From: Datisca glomerata
Taxonomy: Eukaryota > Streptophyta > Magnoliopsida > Cucurbitales > Datiscaceae
DNA: 64,000 nt
Assembly (NCBI GenBank): GCA_003255025.1
Contig: QANY01008049.1
Coordinates: 62,001-126,000 of the forward strand
Reading direction: 5' to 3'
Shown: in pieces, positions 34,702 to 46,366 of the stretch
How the letters are laid out: each line of letters starts with the position of its first letter
Numbering within the stretch: position 1 is the stretch's first letter
Position numbers and translations under genes: made by a program
Notes under the pieces: model-generated
The model's input: the letters and a program-made list of their open reading frames with translations, nothing else
The model's database searches: none
Told to the model about the DNA's origin: nothing

Positions 34702-36756
34702 AAGAATGATAACTAAAATTTAAAACATACGAGCTTCAATATAATTGATAAACACCTAGAATTCAAAAAGTAAATGTGATGCATGAATGCAACATAATAA
34801 ACACTTTAACATTTACTAATCATGATAAAACAACCCAATCGTTAATGTGCTACCTTAAGGTTAGTCAGATTAACCTTAAACTATTTATGAGACATTCTCA
34901 TCCTTATTAATTAAACTTAAAATATCTCATATTTTCTCTTTTAACATATCACTTGTTTGGTCAAGTCATAACACCCAATCGTTAATGTGCTACCTTAAGG
35001 TTAGTCAGATTAACCTTAGACTATTTATGAGACATTCTCATCCTTATTAATTAAACTTAAAATATCTCATATTTTCTCTTTTAACATATCACTTGTTTGG
35101 TCAAGTCATAACTATCCACATGAAAGCTTAATTGTGACTTTGTGAGTGTAACCCATTATTTTAGAGTCCATAACTTGATTTAGAATATGCCACCATAAGG
35201 TCTGTTAAAACTAAATTACATCACTTCCTCCTATCTTCCTAAGAAGTCCAACGTTGGTATTGGTAAAGATGGAAACCATCCTCAGTGGATGAAAACAAAG
35301 CCATCTCGAGACTCTCACTGTACCTCACGGTGTTGTACTAATAATAGAGGTCGTAGGTTACATTGACATGTCAACCTTCTCCCACTCACTATTTTAGGAT
35401 TATGTGTTTCCATTTTTAACTAATTAAAATTACTAGTTAAAATAATAACCCTATGAATATTTAATAATAAGTTATGCCAATCTTATTGGTCTAAGTTCAT
35501 TTAAGCTTCTAAAGTGCCTAAGTCATAATTATGTGAACTTAGTTTAACTAATTAAATATATTCACCAAACTTTAATAAAACTCTTTTACTAAAGTCGGTA
35601 ATCCTAAAGGTTACTATAATCCTTAGTGTGGTGTGATTACTAAGTTTTAACTAATTAAAACCTAGCAGTTTACATGCTATTGATTTTATAAAATAATACA
35701 TATAAACATATTAAGACAATTCTAATAAATTATGTTTCTACTGATGAGCTGCATGATTAAAAAAAATGTGTGAGATTTTCATGTATGACATCTGATCGAC
35801 TAATGTATGGACATGTTATCAAACATAACAATTAAAATATTATTTAATAATTAAATAAAATAATAATGGACCGAGTAATTATTGAGTATTTCTAAATTAC
35901 AATCCTTGAAATAAAAAAATAAAATTATAAAACGGACTTCAAGAATACATATTTTCTAATATATTTCCTTCTCAGCCTCATGTCCATCTTTATAATCTCC
36001 AAGCTTTGAAAAAAATCTATTTAATTAAGAAAAAAGTATTTTTCTTAATTAAAATTAATTTCTATAATTATGCATTTAAAATAGTTGAATTTGACTTAAC
36101 CAAATAAATATTTTATTTGATTTGGTCAAACTTAGGTCAAACCCAATTAACCTAGTAGTTTCTAATTTTCATAAAATTAAAAATTGAAAATTAACTTCAA
36201 TATTACATTAATTTCAAAATTTAAAAAGATAACTGATAGATTTAAGGTTATCATAAAAAATCAACAGTGATAGGGTTGGTTGGTATCAGGGTTTGTGCAA
36301 AACTTCTTGAAAAGTGACTACAGTTACCACAGACGACATGACGCTCCTATTGCCGCCCATCAACGCTAGTCACCACTGCCGTCGCCAGTCCCATTGTCGA
36401 TAGTTGTCGTCAACCACCGCCGAAACAATATTTTCAAGCATGAACAATAAATTTTCCATGAACAGTAATTTTTGCCGTTCATCTCGAGCATTTTTCGTCT
36501 TCTCGCATTCAGAATAATTACAATAATATTCAAAATAAATTACGGAAATTCCTACGCCTCAAAACGGCTTACATAAGATCTAAGAAAAATATTAAAAGAT
36601 AAAACCTAACCCAATAATCACCATACAATTAACGATATATTATTTTTCATACATTCAAAAAATATAACCACCCATTCATTCATACATATCTCATATTATA
36701 TGAACAATACAAGAAAACCCACACGACATTTAGCATATAAATATATAAAGACCGTT
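34702..36756 (-). other. Leader of family B (- copy)
   Basis: About 2.05 kb of non-coding sequence, homologous to 25295-27262 on the other strand. It includes the 140-bp tandem duplication at 34834-35111. Confidence 0.75.
34834..35111. repeat. 140-bp tandem duplication, nearly identical
   Basis: 34834-34973 and 34974-35111 share the whole unit, starting CCCAATCGTTAATGTGCTAC. I see one clear difference (TTAAACTAT versus TTAGACTAT). The + copy leader has one unit only. Confidence 0.93.
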
Positions 36757-36757
36757 T

Positions 36758-36765
36758 TGATACCA
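36758..36765 (-). other. Primer binding site of family B (- copy)
   Basis: TGATACCA on + is TGGTATCA on -, two bases from the LTR end, matching the iMet-type site of the + copy. Confidence 0.78.
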
Positions 36766-36767
36766 CT

Positions 36768-38640
36768 TGTTGGTCGTTGTGGCACGTGCGCGGTAGAAGC
36801 ATGTGGCACGAGGTCATTTTAAAAGTTAAATTATTTAACAAAAATCAAATATTTTAATTAAACAAAATCGCGTGCAACACTACGATAGCCAAACAAATTG
36901 TTTATTGAAAATATTTTTCAATCAGTCAAGATCCATTATATATTTATATATTAAATTTACAACATACAAGGTTAGAAATCATACACCTCTTGTAGACTAA
37001 ATCAAGCGTCCTCGCGAAACCAATCGATTCTCTATTCCCACGAAATCGTTCCAACGATAAGAAGACTCTGAGATCCACACCAAGATCTTCTAAGTCAATT
37101 CTCAATGCTCTAGAACGTGTGTGGGCACGTAGAATATAACGAAGACACTTTTGTATCTCTAGATGTACTCATCTAATGATTTTACTGAGAGTGATTTTTG
37201 TGAGACGATTCTCTAAAAGAACATGATGATTATTCTTTTAGAGATTTCAATTACCTTTTAAACGTAGAAAAATCGCTCATTGGGAAATTGTATTCTTCTC
37301 TTAGATCTTGATTGATGAACTGATTCTCTCATTTTTATTGATTGATTCATACAACTAAAAGGTCATCAGAATAATATTTGTATAGACTTTTATAATGGCG
37401 TATCAGAAATTTTGGGATAATTGAAATAATATTTAATTATAAAATTGCCAATAGCAGTGGAACCCGTTACTATGTGCACAACTGCAGTGTCACATGGCAC
37501 TGTAGTGTGACGCGAGGTAGCACAATGCCTCACGACACTGTGCCTCACGGTACCATTATAGTGCCATTTGGCAGTACTGTGTTGCACACCCACTAATGTA
37601 GTGCCACATGGCACTAGAGTAACCCATGTCAATCTCTGATACTAAATTAGTGGTTGACTCGTGTCAATTACTGCATATAAATATTTATTTTAATCAAATT
37701 AAATATCTAGATATTTGTTAATTCAAAATTAATATATCTGATTATCCCTATCAACTAAATTATCTGTTATTTCACAAATAACAGATTTAGTTGATCCAAA
37801 TATTTATTTAATAAGAATTTAATTATCTAATTTCACAAATTAAATATTTTGTTACACTTATCGATAATTAGAAATATCGACAATTATATATATATATAAT
37901 TTAATTAATTAATTTTTAGTTAATTAATCACACATAATTATTTCATAATTATGTACTTACCCCAGAATAAAAATTCCTTGCAAATAAGTCATTTTTTCGT
38001 GTCCTGAAATATTCACGTCCTAGACTGCATAGTATAAATGTGACTTGGGAACCATGAACCTATAATCTTAAGTTCCAATAAATAAGATTATTAATTAAAC
38101 TCTTTAATTAAATAATCTTATTTATTAATTACATGATTACTCCACTATAAATATGAAATTGTTTTCTTAGAGATTATAGATTGTATTTGCATAGTATTCT
38201 CATGCAGTCCACTAATATAATCATTTCACGTAGTTCTGTCATCCAATTATTGGTTCGTAATTTAGAAATAGTCAAAATGATCATTTTACTCTTCTAATTT
38301 CCTCTTGATCTTTAAGTATCATTAATCTACTAGTGAATGACTAATTTATTAATCTTATTATAAATTTGAGCTCAATAACCATTCAGTTCTAGAATTAACA
38401 TTTAAGGAAACCAATATATGATCCGTTAGGAAAGTTTGGATTCTAAATCTTGTAAGATCATGTTCCCAGCCATCCATATCGCTGAATCTCTAAAATAAAA
38501 GTCACTAGCATGTTTTATAAACAAACCTTAACAAGTGAATCAAAAGATCCAGTAGACATGTATATGAGTTCATGACTACTCAAGATTCATACAGATCTAC
38601 ATATGATCATTGAATTGATGTGTATTAAATATTTATGATT
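36768..38640 (-). repeat. Copia family B 5' LTR, - strand, truncated
   Basis: On + it begins TGTTGGTCGTTGTGG, the complement of the LTR 3' end. It matches 28141-30395 up to GTGTATTAAATATTTAT at about 38635. The remaining ~400 bp of the LTR start is absent, replaced by a + strand LTR fragment. A GC-rich island is present at 37440-37660. Confidence 0.85.
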
Positions 38641-39475
38641 AAATAATTATGAGATAATTATATGTGTAGTTAATTAGGAATTAATAAATTAAATTATTTA
38701 TATATATAAATATAAATTTTAGAATATATATACACACACACAGCCACATGTGATTATCGATTATTTTTTCAATTATCGATAAGTGAGACAAAACAGCTAA
38801 AAGTAGATAATTAAATTATTAGTAAATAATAATTTGGATAATCTAAATATGTTATTTATGAAAGAACAAATAATTTAGTTGATAAGGATAATTGGATATT
38901 TTAATTTTGAATTAATTAATATCTAGATATTTTTTTATTAAAATAAATATTTAATTCAGAGTAATTGTCACGTGTCGATCAATGATTGAGAATCATAGAT
39001 CACCATGGACTGCTCTAGTACAACGTGGCCCTACAGTAGTAGGCGTGTAATACTATAGGACCACACGACACTGCATTGTGCCGTGAGGCATTGTGTCGCT
39101 TCACGCCAACTGCAGTGTTGTGTGGCATTGCAGTTGTGCATCATTATACAGTGGGTCCCAATGTATTGGGTAATTTAAAATTAAATATTAATTTTTAATT
39201 ATCCCTAATATCGGATATGCCATTATCTAGAATAAGATACAGATTTTATTCGAATGACCTAAGTTGTTGAATGAGTTGATCAGGTCATCAGTTAATCAAT
39301 CAGAGAATTGAGTTATGAACACATTTGTTCAGAGTGATTTTCTCTATGATTAATAATTAATTAAATCTCTAAAAGAATAATCATCACGTTCTTTTAAGGA
39401 TTCGTCTGACAAAAGTCATTCTCAATAAATCTCTAGACTCATGTCTTAAAAATATCTAGAGACATAAAAAAATGT
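38641..39475 (+). repeat. Copia family B LTR fragment, + strand
   Basis: This fragment matches 24067-24908 of the + LTR, from TAATTATGAGATAATTATA to ATATCTAGAG. It is the inverted partner of 37120-37950 in the adjacent - LTR, so the junction is a natural fold-back with a spacer of about 0.7 kb. Confidence 0.85.
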
Positions 39476-40043
39476 CTAGAATATGCTTGGAATAGAATAT
39501 TCTATGTAAATTAAGGTCCTTTAATATTTTATTTTTAAATAAATGCCAAAATGTTTTTGGCCTTTAATGGGTTAAATGGCCGTTATGGTTGCTCTCCCCC
39601 GTAAACACTATAAAAAGAGGTGTTCTCATCCTCATTTGACACAACAACAAAAGTAATTAGTTATAGTTTTCTCTCTTGTCTTTTCTCGATTTTTGCTCAA
39701 TTTCGGTTTGGTTTTCTTGGTTTGGTTTTGGGCTTAGTTCCCGTTCAATTTTCAGTTCGATTTATTTCTGGTTCGGTCGCCGGTTCCATTTTCTAGTTCG
39801 AGTCTTGATCTTAGTCTTGGTTCTGAGTCGTTACTTTAGTAGTAGAATTCAGACAAGTCAGCTATATAAGATGGTGAAGTCGGGTGGTTTTCAGGTACAT
39901 TCGATATTTTTTATCTTGAAAAATAAACGCCGTTATCAATCTTTAATACCACAAGTAGATGGATGTAACTGTTTAAGAAAACCATAAAAATAAGACTCGA
40001 TTTAAATTTCTCCTTGATTTTATATTACGGTTCATATACTTCT
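39476..40043 (+). repeat. Copia family A LTR fragment
   Basis: This fragment matches 17615-18190, from CTAGAATATGCTTGGAAT through TATA (39609-39616), GAATTCAGACAAGTCAG and TTCATATACTT. Its right end is cut short of the expected LTR end. It may be the displaced 3' LTR of the 17.6-kb element, or another copy. Confidence 0.75.
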
Positions 40044-40925
40044 AGCATATTCTGTGAATGACTCTCTGGCAGAGTGTAACAATAAAAACCTGGCTTTCGT
40101 TTCTTTCAGAATTCGTTGCGAGTATGCTTTACTGAAATATATAGCGTGATCGTTAAGGATTGACTTTCATGTGTGTTTTTTGCGTTAGTTGCTCTTCCAT
40201 TTCTCTCAATGTACTTTAGAATATATCTATATTCTCGAACACTAATTTATATAAATTATAAGTAACATATAAAGCAAATAAAATTAGAAAAAAAACTACT
40301 GCAGGAGAGACTGATTACCTGATTTGTTGCAGGTTTTCTCCCAAAAAAATTAACAAAATTTCCAAGTTAAAAAAAACAATTACCTTAGGAGGGAATGATT
40401 ACCTAATTTGCAGCAGGTTTCCTCCCAAAAAATTAGAATTAGGATTTAAAAAAATCCACGCACTGAGTTGAGGGATTTGAACACCTTAAATAGGAGGTGA
40501 TTGCATCCGACCTGAACCGTCGATTTTCTGTAAAACGGCCAGACTAACTTTTCATGGGAATAAAAAAATAGTAAAAATGGAATTGTTTTTAAATTTTGCT
40601 TAAAGACTATTCATACTGTTCATTTTTTAACGGACCTCTCAGATCAGCAATAACACTATCATGTTCAACCAAACATTAGAGAAACTGGCCCTAAGTTGAG
40701 TCAGTGAAGAGTAATTTCCATCTAATTATAATAATATTCCTTCAATACCAAAAGGAAGAGGGAATGTGAGATATGAAATCAAAATTGTACAATTTACAAG
40801 ATCTTTTGTGTAAGTAAAACGTACGTACACTTATGTACGAAAAATCATGAATTCTTGCCGTAATTAATCGTTTTCATTAATGTCCATTTTCTTCAGAGTT
40901 CGTACTAAAACAAAAGTAAAACTAA
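40044..40925. other. Interval without supported gene
   Basis: It holds an imperfect tandem pair at about 40305-40355 and 40390-40437 (GATTACCT(G/A)ATTTG...CTCCCAAAAAA). Otherwise it is AT-rich with no motif. This may be the nearest thing to non-transposon DNA in the window. Confidence 0.5.
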
Positions 40926-41182
40926 ATCTTCAAATTTCTGAGTTAGAATAAATCAAGAAAAAAAAAAGAAAGATGAACGAGAGAAGAGAAAGATTGCACA
41001 GGAAGAATAATAATATTGTATATTTTCATTAAAGTTTTTCCAAAGGAAGAAAAGAAGAATAAATGCAACAGAGAGAGGCAAGCCTAACCAACAAAACTAA
41101 CTAAGCAGAAAGACTAACTAAAACAGATTAATTACACGTGATTATACATGAACAACATGCACACGTGATAATGAGCCAATAG
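40926..41182 (-). repeat. 3' LTR of the short copia derivative
   Basis: The pair of 42982-43213. On - it starts just after the G-rich tract, with TATTGGCTCATTATCACGTG. The outer end is eroded (TCTTCAAA for TGTGAACT). Confidence 0.82.
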
Positions 41183-41192
41183 CCCCCCTCAA
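41183..41192 (-). other. Polypurine tract
   Basis: On - it reads TTGAGGGGGG before the LTR, in the expected position. Confidence 0.75.
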
Positions 41193-41199
41193 TCTGATG

Positions 41200-41961
41200 C
41201 TAAGTGAAAAGGAAGCATCAGTTTGGACCTAGTGGAATGAAAAGACGTAAAAGATAAAGCTTTTGTCATTATGTCAGCTAACTGGTGTAGCTAACCAATA
41301 AGTCTTTCTTTGCCACTTTCTCTTGGATAAAATGGTAATCAATCATAATATGTTTAGTTCGATTATGAAACACTGGATTAGATGCAAAGGAAATTGTAGA
41401 GATGTTGTCACATCAGAGTTGAAGAGGTTGCTTAAGAGGAATATGAAGATCTTGAAGGAATTGTCATATCCATGAAACTTCAGCTGCTCTGTTGGCAAGA
41501 CTTTTGTATTCAGCTTCAGTTGTATTAATGAGCAACTATACTTTGCTTCTTTGCTGACCAAGAGATTGGATTGTTTCCTAAAAAGATAATGAAACCTGAT
41601 GTTGAGCGCCTGTAATTGGAGTCTCCTTTCCAATCCGAGTCAGTAAGGCATTGAGGCAAAGATTTCCCTTTTGAAACAAAATACCATGATCTGATGTACC
41701 CTTTAGGTATCTTAGGATTCGTTTGACATCTGCTAAATGTAAGCAAGAAGGTTTATGCATGAATTGACACACTTTGTTAACTGCAAAGGTGATGTCTGGA
41801 CGACTGAACGTAAGATATTTCAGTCCTCCAACAAGCATTCTATAAGTAGTTGGATCAGAAAGAAGAGCAACAGAGCTATCATGTAGATTGGCCATGATGG
41901 ACATTGGAGTTTTGCATGGCTTAGCATTTGTCATCCCTGATTTGTTAAGAAGGCTAAGCAC
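41200..41961 (-). pseudogene. RNase H of short copia derivative
   Basis: The 127-codon ORF 41578-41961 contains YRMLVGGLKYLTFSRPDITF and KRILRYLKGTSDHGI, the standard RT-to-RNase H linker of RE1-like copia. The frame then shifts: 41525-41746 carries DSDWKGDSNYRRSTSGFIIF. Farther on, TEAEYK and a DNISTISFASNP-like segment lie near 41520-41390. The RNase H Asp and Glu neighbourhoods are visible but split. Confidence 0.85.
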
Positions 41962-41970
41962 ATAATTTTG

Positions 41971-42668
41971 CTAGCGTACATGAATGCTAGAAGTGGATTG
42001 ATGAACTTGTAAGCCAAGAAAGTTCTTGAAAGATCCAAGATTTGTCATTTCAAATTCAGTGTTGAGATTATGAGCAAGATCATTTATAGCTTGTGAACTA
42101 GTGCCAGTGATAATTATATCATCTACATAAAGTAATAGATAAACAATAAAAGATGTAGATTTGTCAATGAAGAGAGGTGTCAGCATTAGAAGTAAAGAAT
42201 CCAATACTAGATAGATATGATGTAAACCTCTCAAACCAAGCTCTAGGAGCCTGTTTGAGACCATATAATGACTTATTCAACCTGCAAAACATAGTTTGGA
42301 TATTCTAAATCTATAAATCCTTGAAGTTGGCTCATGTAAACCTCTTCTTGTAGAGTACCATGAAGAAATGCATTCTTCACATCCAATTGATGGAAGGGCC
42401 AGGAAAATTGAGCAGCAAGGGAGAGAACTAATCTTACAGTGGTGGATTTTACAATTGGGCTAAATGTTTCTGGATAATCAAGATCTGGTTGATGGTTGAA
42501 TCCTTTGGCTACTAACCTAGCCTTATATCTTGCAATAGTTCTATCAGCATTGTATTTTAACCTATATATCCACTTGCAGCCAACCAAATTTTTATTAGGA
42601 AGTAGAGGAGTTAAAGACCAAGTAGCTTGGCGTTGAAGAAGTGCAGCCAACCACGAAAGAGAGAGCAA
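41971..42668 (-). pseudogene. Reverse transcriptase of short copia derivative
   Basis: The 42273-42668 ORF reads [40 protein letters not shown] and [18 protein letters not shown], all RT fingers/palm motifs. 41971-42264 continues in another frame with LLLYVDDIIITG, so the catalytic YVDD is intact. A frameshift near 42265-42272 separates the two halves. This is the best-preserved RT in the window. Confidence 0.88.
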
Positions 42669-42957
42669 AGGGAGAAGGGGTTGTATTCAATAAAGTCATG
42701 AGGGCCTGAACTTGACTAATCCATGTATGAAAATTTGGATCAATTTTGTCTGTGAGATCACCTTTCTTATCTTGTAGAAATTTGGGTGGGCAAAGATTAG
42801 CACCATCAACATATTCAAACAAGCCATGTGCCTTCAAAATTGAAGAAATTTGAAAACGCCAAGGAACATAATTGGTTGAATCTAACCTGATGGAAATAAG
42901 ATTGCAAATATTGGATAGAAGGAATATTGAAGAGGGTGGGTTGGCCATAGTTGACAT
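42640..42957 (-). pseudogene. Gag N-terminus fused to RT by internal deletion
   Basis: From ATG at 42957 the frame reads through IRLDSTNYVPWRFQISSILK and [13 protein letters not shown], the first ~105 residues of RE1-type gag. At about 42645 it runs into RT-coding sequence in a different frame. The rest of gag, protease and integrase are missing. Confidence 0.82.
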
Positions 42958-42968
42958 GAGTCCTTAAA

Positions 42969-42981
42969 GGCTCTAATACCA
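42969..42981 (-). other. Primer binding site
   Basis: On - it reads TGGTATTAGAGCC, one base from the standard iMet site and adjacent to the LTR end (...GTTCACA). Confidence 0.8.
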
Positions 42982-43213
42982 TGTGAACTTTCTGAGTTAG
43001 AAAAAATCAAGAAGGAGAAGAAAGACGAAGGAGAGAAGTGAAAGATTGCACAGGAAGAAGAATAATACTGTATATTCTCATGAAAGCTTTTCCAAAGGAA
43101 GAGTAGAAGAATAAATAAACAGAGAGAGGCAAGCCTAACTAACAAAACTAACTAAAATAGATTAATTACACGTGATTATGCATGCACACATGATAATGAG
43201 CTAATAGTTTCAG
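42982..43213 (-). repeat. 5' LTR of the short copia derivative
   Basis: About 232 bp. On + it begins TGTGAACTTTCTGAG and ends near GATAATGAGCTAATAG. It closely resembles 40926-41182. Confidence 0.85.
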
Positions 43214-43948
43214 CCATTCCTTATGTCTGCTTACGTGCATATTGACAATTGAGTCATTGTGTGTTTGATTCATAGGTCACATGTGTTACTATATTATTAA
43301 TTTTCTTCAAGAATGATTACTTTAAAGAAAAAAGTATAACTTTATTTTTTTCCACTACAGAAATAGTTTTCAAGGATGTTTTTTTACTTAAGTTTCTATT
43401 TGGTTTTTCTGTTATTTCTTCGTTGTTTCTCCCCTTAATATGTGCTCCCGCGTTCATTATATATTGATTTAGACGACAATAATTCAAAAATTAAGCATGA
43501 AAAAGTAAAAAAAAAAAAAGATACACATAAAGCCTGACTGAATACCTTAAGAAATCTCTGTTAAAAAAAAGAACACCTTAAAAAAAGTATTATAAAATAA
43601 TGGCTTAATATTTCACAGCAGACTGTACAATTTTAGAATAGTACTGTACATGTTTATAACAGAAAGTCACTGTAGTCAAAAGTGTTTTTACAGAAAAACA
43701 CAAAATCAACTTAGGATTTCGATTCTGTAAAATGGCATGCTTCTTTTGACGTATATTCTGCATTCAAAACGTGCCCAAAAAAGCTGTGCAGAAGAAATGG
43801 TAATCAAAGGGTTACTGATTATAGGTGAAAAGTAAAAAAAAGTAGACTTTGATTCTTTTCACTTCATGCAATCTTAACTTTTTTTAGTTATTACACACTG
43901 AAGTATGACCCTAAAGCTAATAATAGGTTGTGATGTAGCAGAAGTTTC
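43214..43948. other. AT-rich interval without supported gene
   Basis: No ORF, RNA or terminal repeat was recognised. Short A-runs (43500-43600) and a CACAGCAGACTGTACA-like phrase occur. Confidence 0.5.
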
Positions 43949-44830
43949 TGTAACAATCAACATTTTTAGTGAGTATTCTAGTTACCATTAGAATAATTAT
44001 TTGGTATATTGATGTTCTAATTTCTTTGTTTGAATGATTTATGATATAGCAATTTTGTGTAATCTTTTATAATATTGTTTCTCATTTAAATTAATGTTTG
44101 TGAGAAATAAAAATGTATTGTTCATGTATAAGTTTAAGAAGATATAGTTATTATATATCTAAAAGTTTATTCTAATCTACAAAACTACATTGTTTTAAAT
44201 TTAAGATAAAGTTATTAGTTGGCTTTAAATTTGAAATTTGCATGAACAAATTTAGCAAATCTTACCTGTTTGATGACTGAGACGCACGTTTGACTATCTA
44301 AGAGTTTGATTCAATAAGTTCTCTTGAGAATTTTAGATTTAATGTTATATATGTATAGAGATATATATCCCTGAAATTATGTTATTTTTTAATGAATTTC
44401 GTGTTTTAAGTATCATGGAAAATCAGTCTAACAGTTTAAAAACCTGACCATAGTTTTTAAAAACTATTTTTACAGCATATTAAACATTTAATATTTCCCT
44501 ATTCAAACCAACACTTTTGAATCTAAATATCAGTAAATAAATTATTAGATATGAACATTAACTCTCTAGAAAATTCATATGATTTCGATGTGTTTTAGGC
44601 TGTCCAATAATTCGTCAAAGTTTGCCTCCCCAATGAGTTTTGAGTGTAGATTGAGCATGGTTTACACGTAGATCAAATATCAAATTGTGAGAAAAAAGCT
44701 TTGATTTTTAGGGTTCATACATCCAATGTATGATTTCAATATTCGTTCTAGCAGAAATTAAATTGTTTAACAATTAGATTTTTAGATCATAACAGTTTTA
44801 GGCCACGCCAATCCCTTCATTATGACTGTG
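43949..44830 (+). repeat. Solo gypsy-type LTR
   Basis: It starts TGTAACAATCAACATTTTTA and aligns with 61244 onward: GTGAGTATT, GGTATATTGATGTT, TTCTTTGTTTGAATG, TTTAAATTAATGTTTG, AGTTGGCTTTAAAT, and later AACATTTAATATTTC. No internal domain adjoins it, so it is a solo LTR or fragment. The right end is approximate. Confidence 0.65.
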
Positions 44831-45949
44831 TAATTAGGCTTTGTTTAACTGCTAGGACTGAACAATATTAAGGGAGTTGATAGCACTAAGTTCGTATTAT
44901 CCAGTATTTTCCTTGAAAATAATTCAACTATACTAGTTAATACATTGAGCTAGATAGCCCTACCATCACCGTATTGAATAGTCCCCTCATGAGAAAAGAG
45001 GATGTACATGACAAAAAACTTTTAGTCTAAGAATAAGCACGAAGTCTTTCAAAGCCCCTCAACCGAGCGACGTGAGGAGTCATCCTTAGGACCACCATAA
45101 ATCTCCCATCTTTGTCATTACCAGTGAGCTCTTCTTCCTCTATTAATTTTTTCTCTCCACTTCTCTTTCTTTCATTCATTTTCATCAAAACGAAACTCTC
45201 TCCCGCCACTGGTAGAACTCTTAACAATTAAATCAAAAATCTCATACGCCTCTTCAGATTGTTTTCCGAGAATGTAAGAGTTTCTGAAAGATAGAACAGA
45301 GAAATCGAGCTGAAATGTCTTCTCTGGTTTCTGAAAAGATTATAACGAGGGAGGTTTGGAAATAGATTTCAAAACGCATTTGAAGAAAAATGTGGAACTT
45401 GACAACTTCTCTCGGACTATTTTTGTTTTGTATACCATTTGAACTTCCAGTCATGGTTTAAAATTGTTGTCACTTCACGATCGCGATGTCACAGAAATCA
45501 AATGTAATAGATGTTATGTAAAAGGTCACGAGTGTCGTGGGCTTGAATTTTTTTAACTCTTAGCATTTCGAAGAAAACTATTGATTTTCTACTTATAAAT
45601 GCCACAATAACATTTTCTTACATTTAAAGACATTTTCATCATTACTAACAATTGGTATTTTTTTTCATTTTTATCATATTTTAACACAATACCATTAGTT
45701 ATAATAAAGTCTCTCTCTTATCTATTAGCTTAAGGAAAAAATGTAAAAGTTTTGTGTTCACAACATATGAGATGATAAACCATAAATCAAATAATATCAA
45801 TATACCAAACAAATCGTTGTTAATATCAAAATGAATCACGTAGAGCATCAGAATCCTCATTTCTAGAATCATTACTTTTAAATAGATGAAGTCCTCTCCA
45901 TCCATTTGAAAATATAAAAAAAATGCCCCAAGAGTAGAATCACTAGTGT
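44831..45949. other. Interval without supported gene
   Basis: It contains - strand ORFs of 66 and 68 codons (45027-45227, 45254-45454, 45699-45905). The first is Lys/Glu-rich (RSGEKKLIEEEELTGNDKDG), but no family is recognised. It may include downstream parts of the hAT pseudogene. Confidence 0.4.
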
Positions 45950-46269
45950 GACCTGTTTCTAGCTCCTCGTAATGAGTTGGTGCAAATAGATAATAGGAAG
46001 GATTAAGTTGAGTCTCATTATGTGGATAATTTGATGAATAATGGTCATGAGCTGGATAATATTCAGGTGGGTAAGTAGAGTTAACATCATTAATCCTAAA
46101 TTGACTAAAATCATTTGCGACATCGACTGAAACACAATATTGCCACTCATCCTTTTTTGTGGTTGAGTACTAGTAGTTCTACCTCTAGGCGTTGAAGGTG
46201 GGGTATACCATAATCATAATTATCTGGTATACTATATCTGTCATAGTGATAATAATTGTCAGAAAGTAT

Positions 46270-46366
46270 AACTTTATATACCCCTTCGTTTCTAGTCTCA
46301 TAGGAGCATTACTACCAGTATCATCATCACTTGGGAGATTTAAACTTTATATACCCCTTCGTTTCT
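46270..46366. repeat. 24-bp direct repeat, period 73
   Basis: AACTTTATATACCCCTTCGT plus TTCT occurs at 46270-46293 and 46343-46366. A related CATCATCAT phrase recurs around both. It lies in the low-complexity tail of the hAT pseudogene. Confidence 0.85.

Larger units (their letters stand above)
28141..38640 (-). mobile_element. Copia family B element, - strand, nearly complete structure
   Basis: Read from high to low coordinates: truncated 5' LTR (38640-36768), primer site (36765-36758), leader, gag (34701-33850), protease, integrase, RT, RNase H (to about 30700), polypurine tract (30406-30397), 3' LTR (30395-28141). The order gag-PR-IN-RT-RH defines Ty1/copia. All coding parts are decayed. 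It abuts the + strand copy of the same family at 28141, making a large inverted repeat. Confidence 0.82.
40926..43213 (-). mobile_element. Short-LTR copia deletion derivative, - strand
   Basis: The ~235-255 bp LTRs at 40926-41182 and 42982-43213 share TTTCTGAGTTAGAA, GATTGCACAGGAAGAA, GAGAGAGGCAAGCCTAAC and ACACGTGAT. A primer site adjoins the 42982 LTR and a polypurine tract the other. Between them are only gag N-terminus, RT and RNase H. The element is 2.3 kb instead of the usual ~5 kb. Confidence 0.85.
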
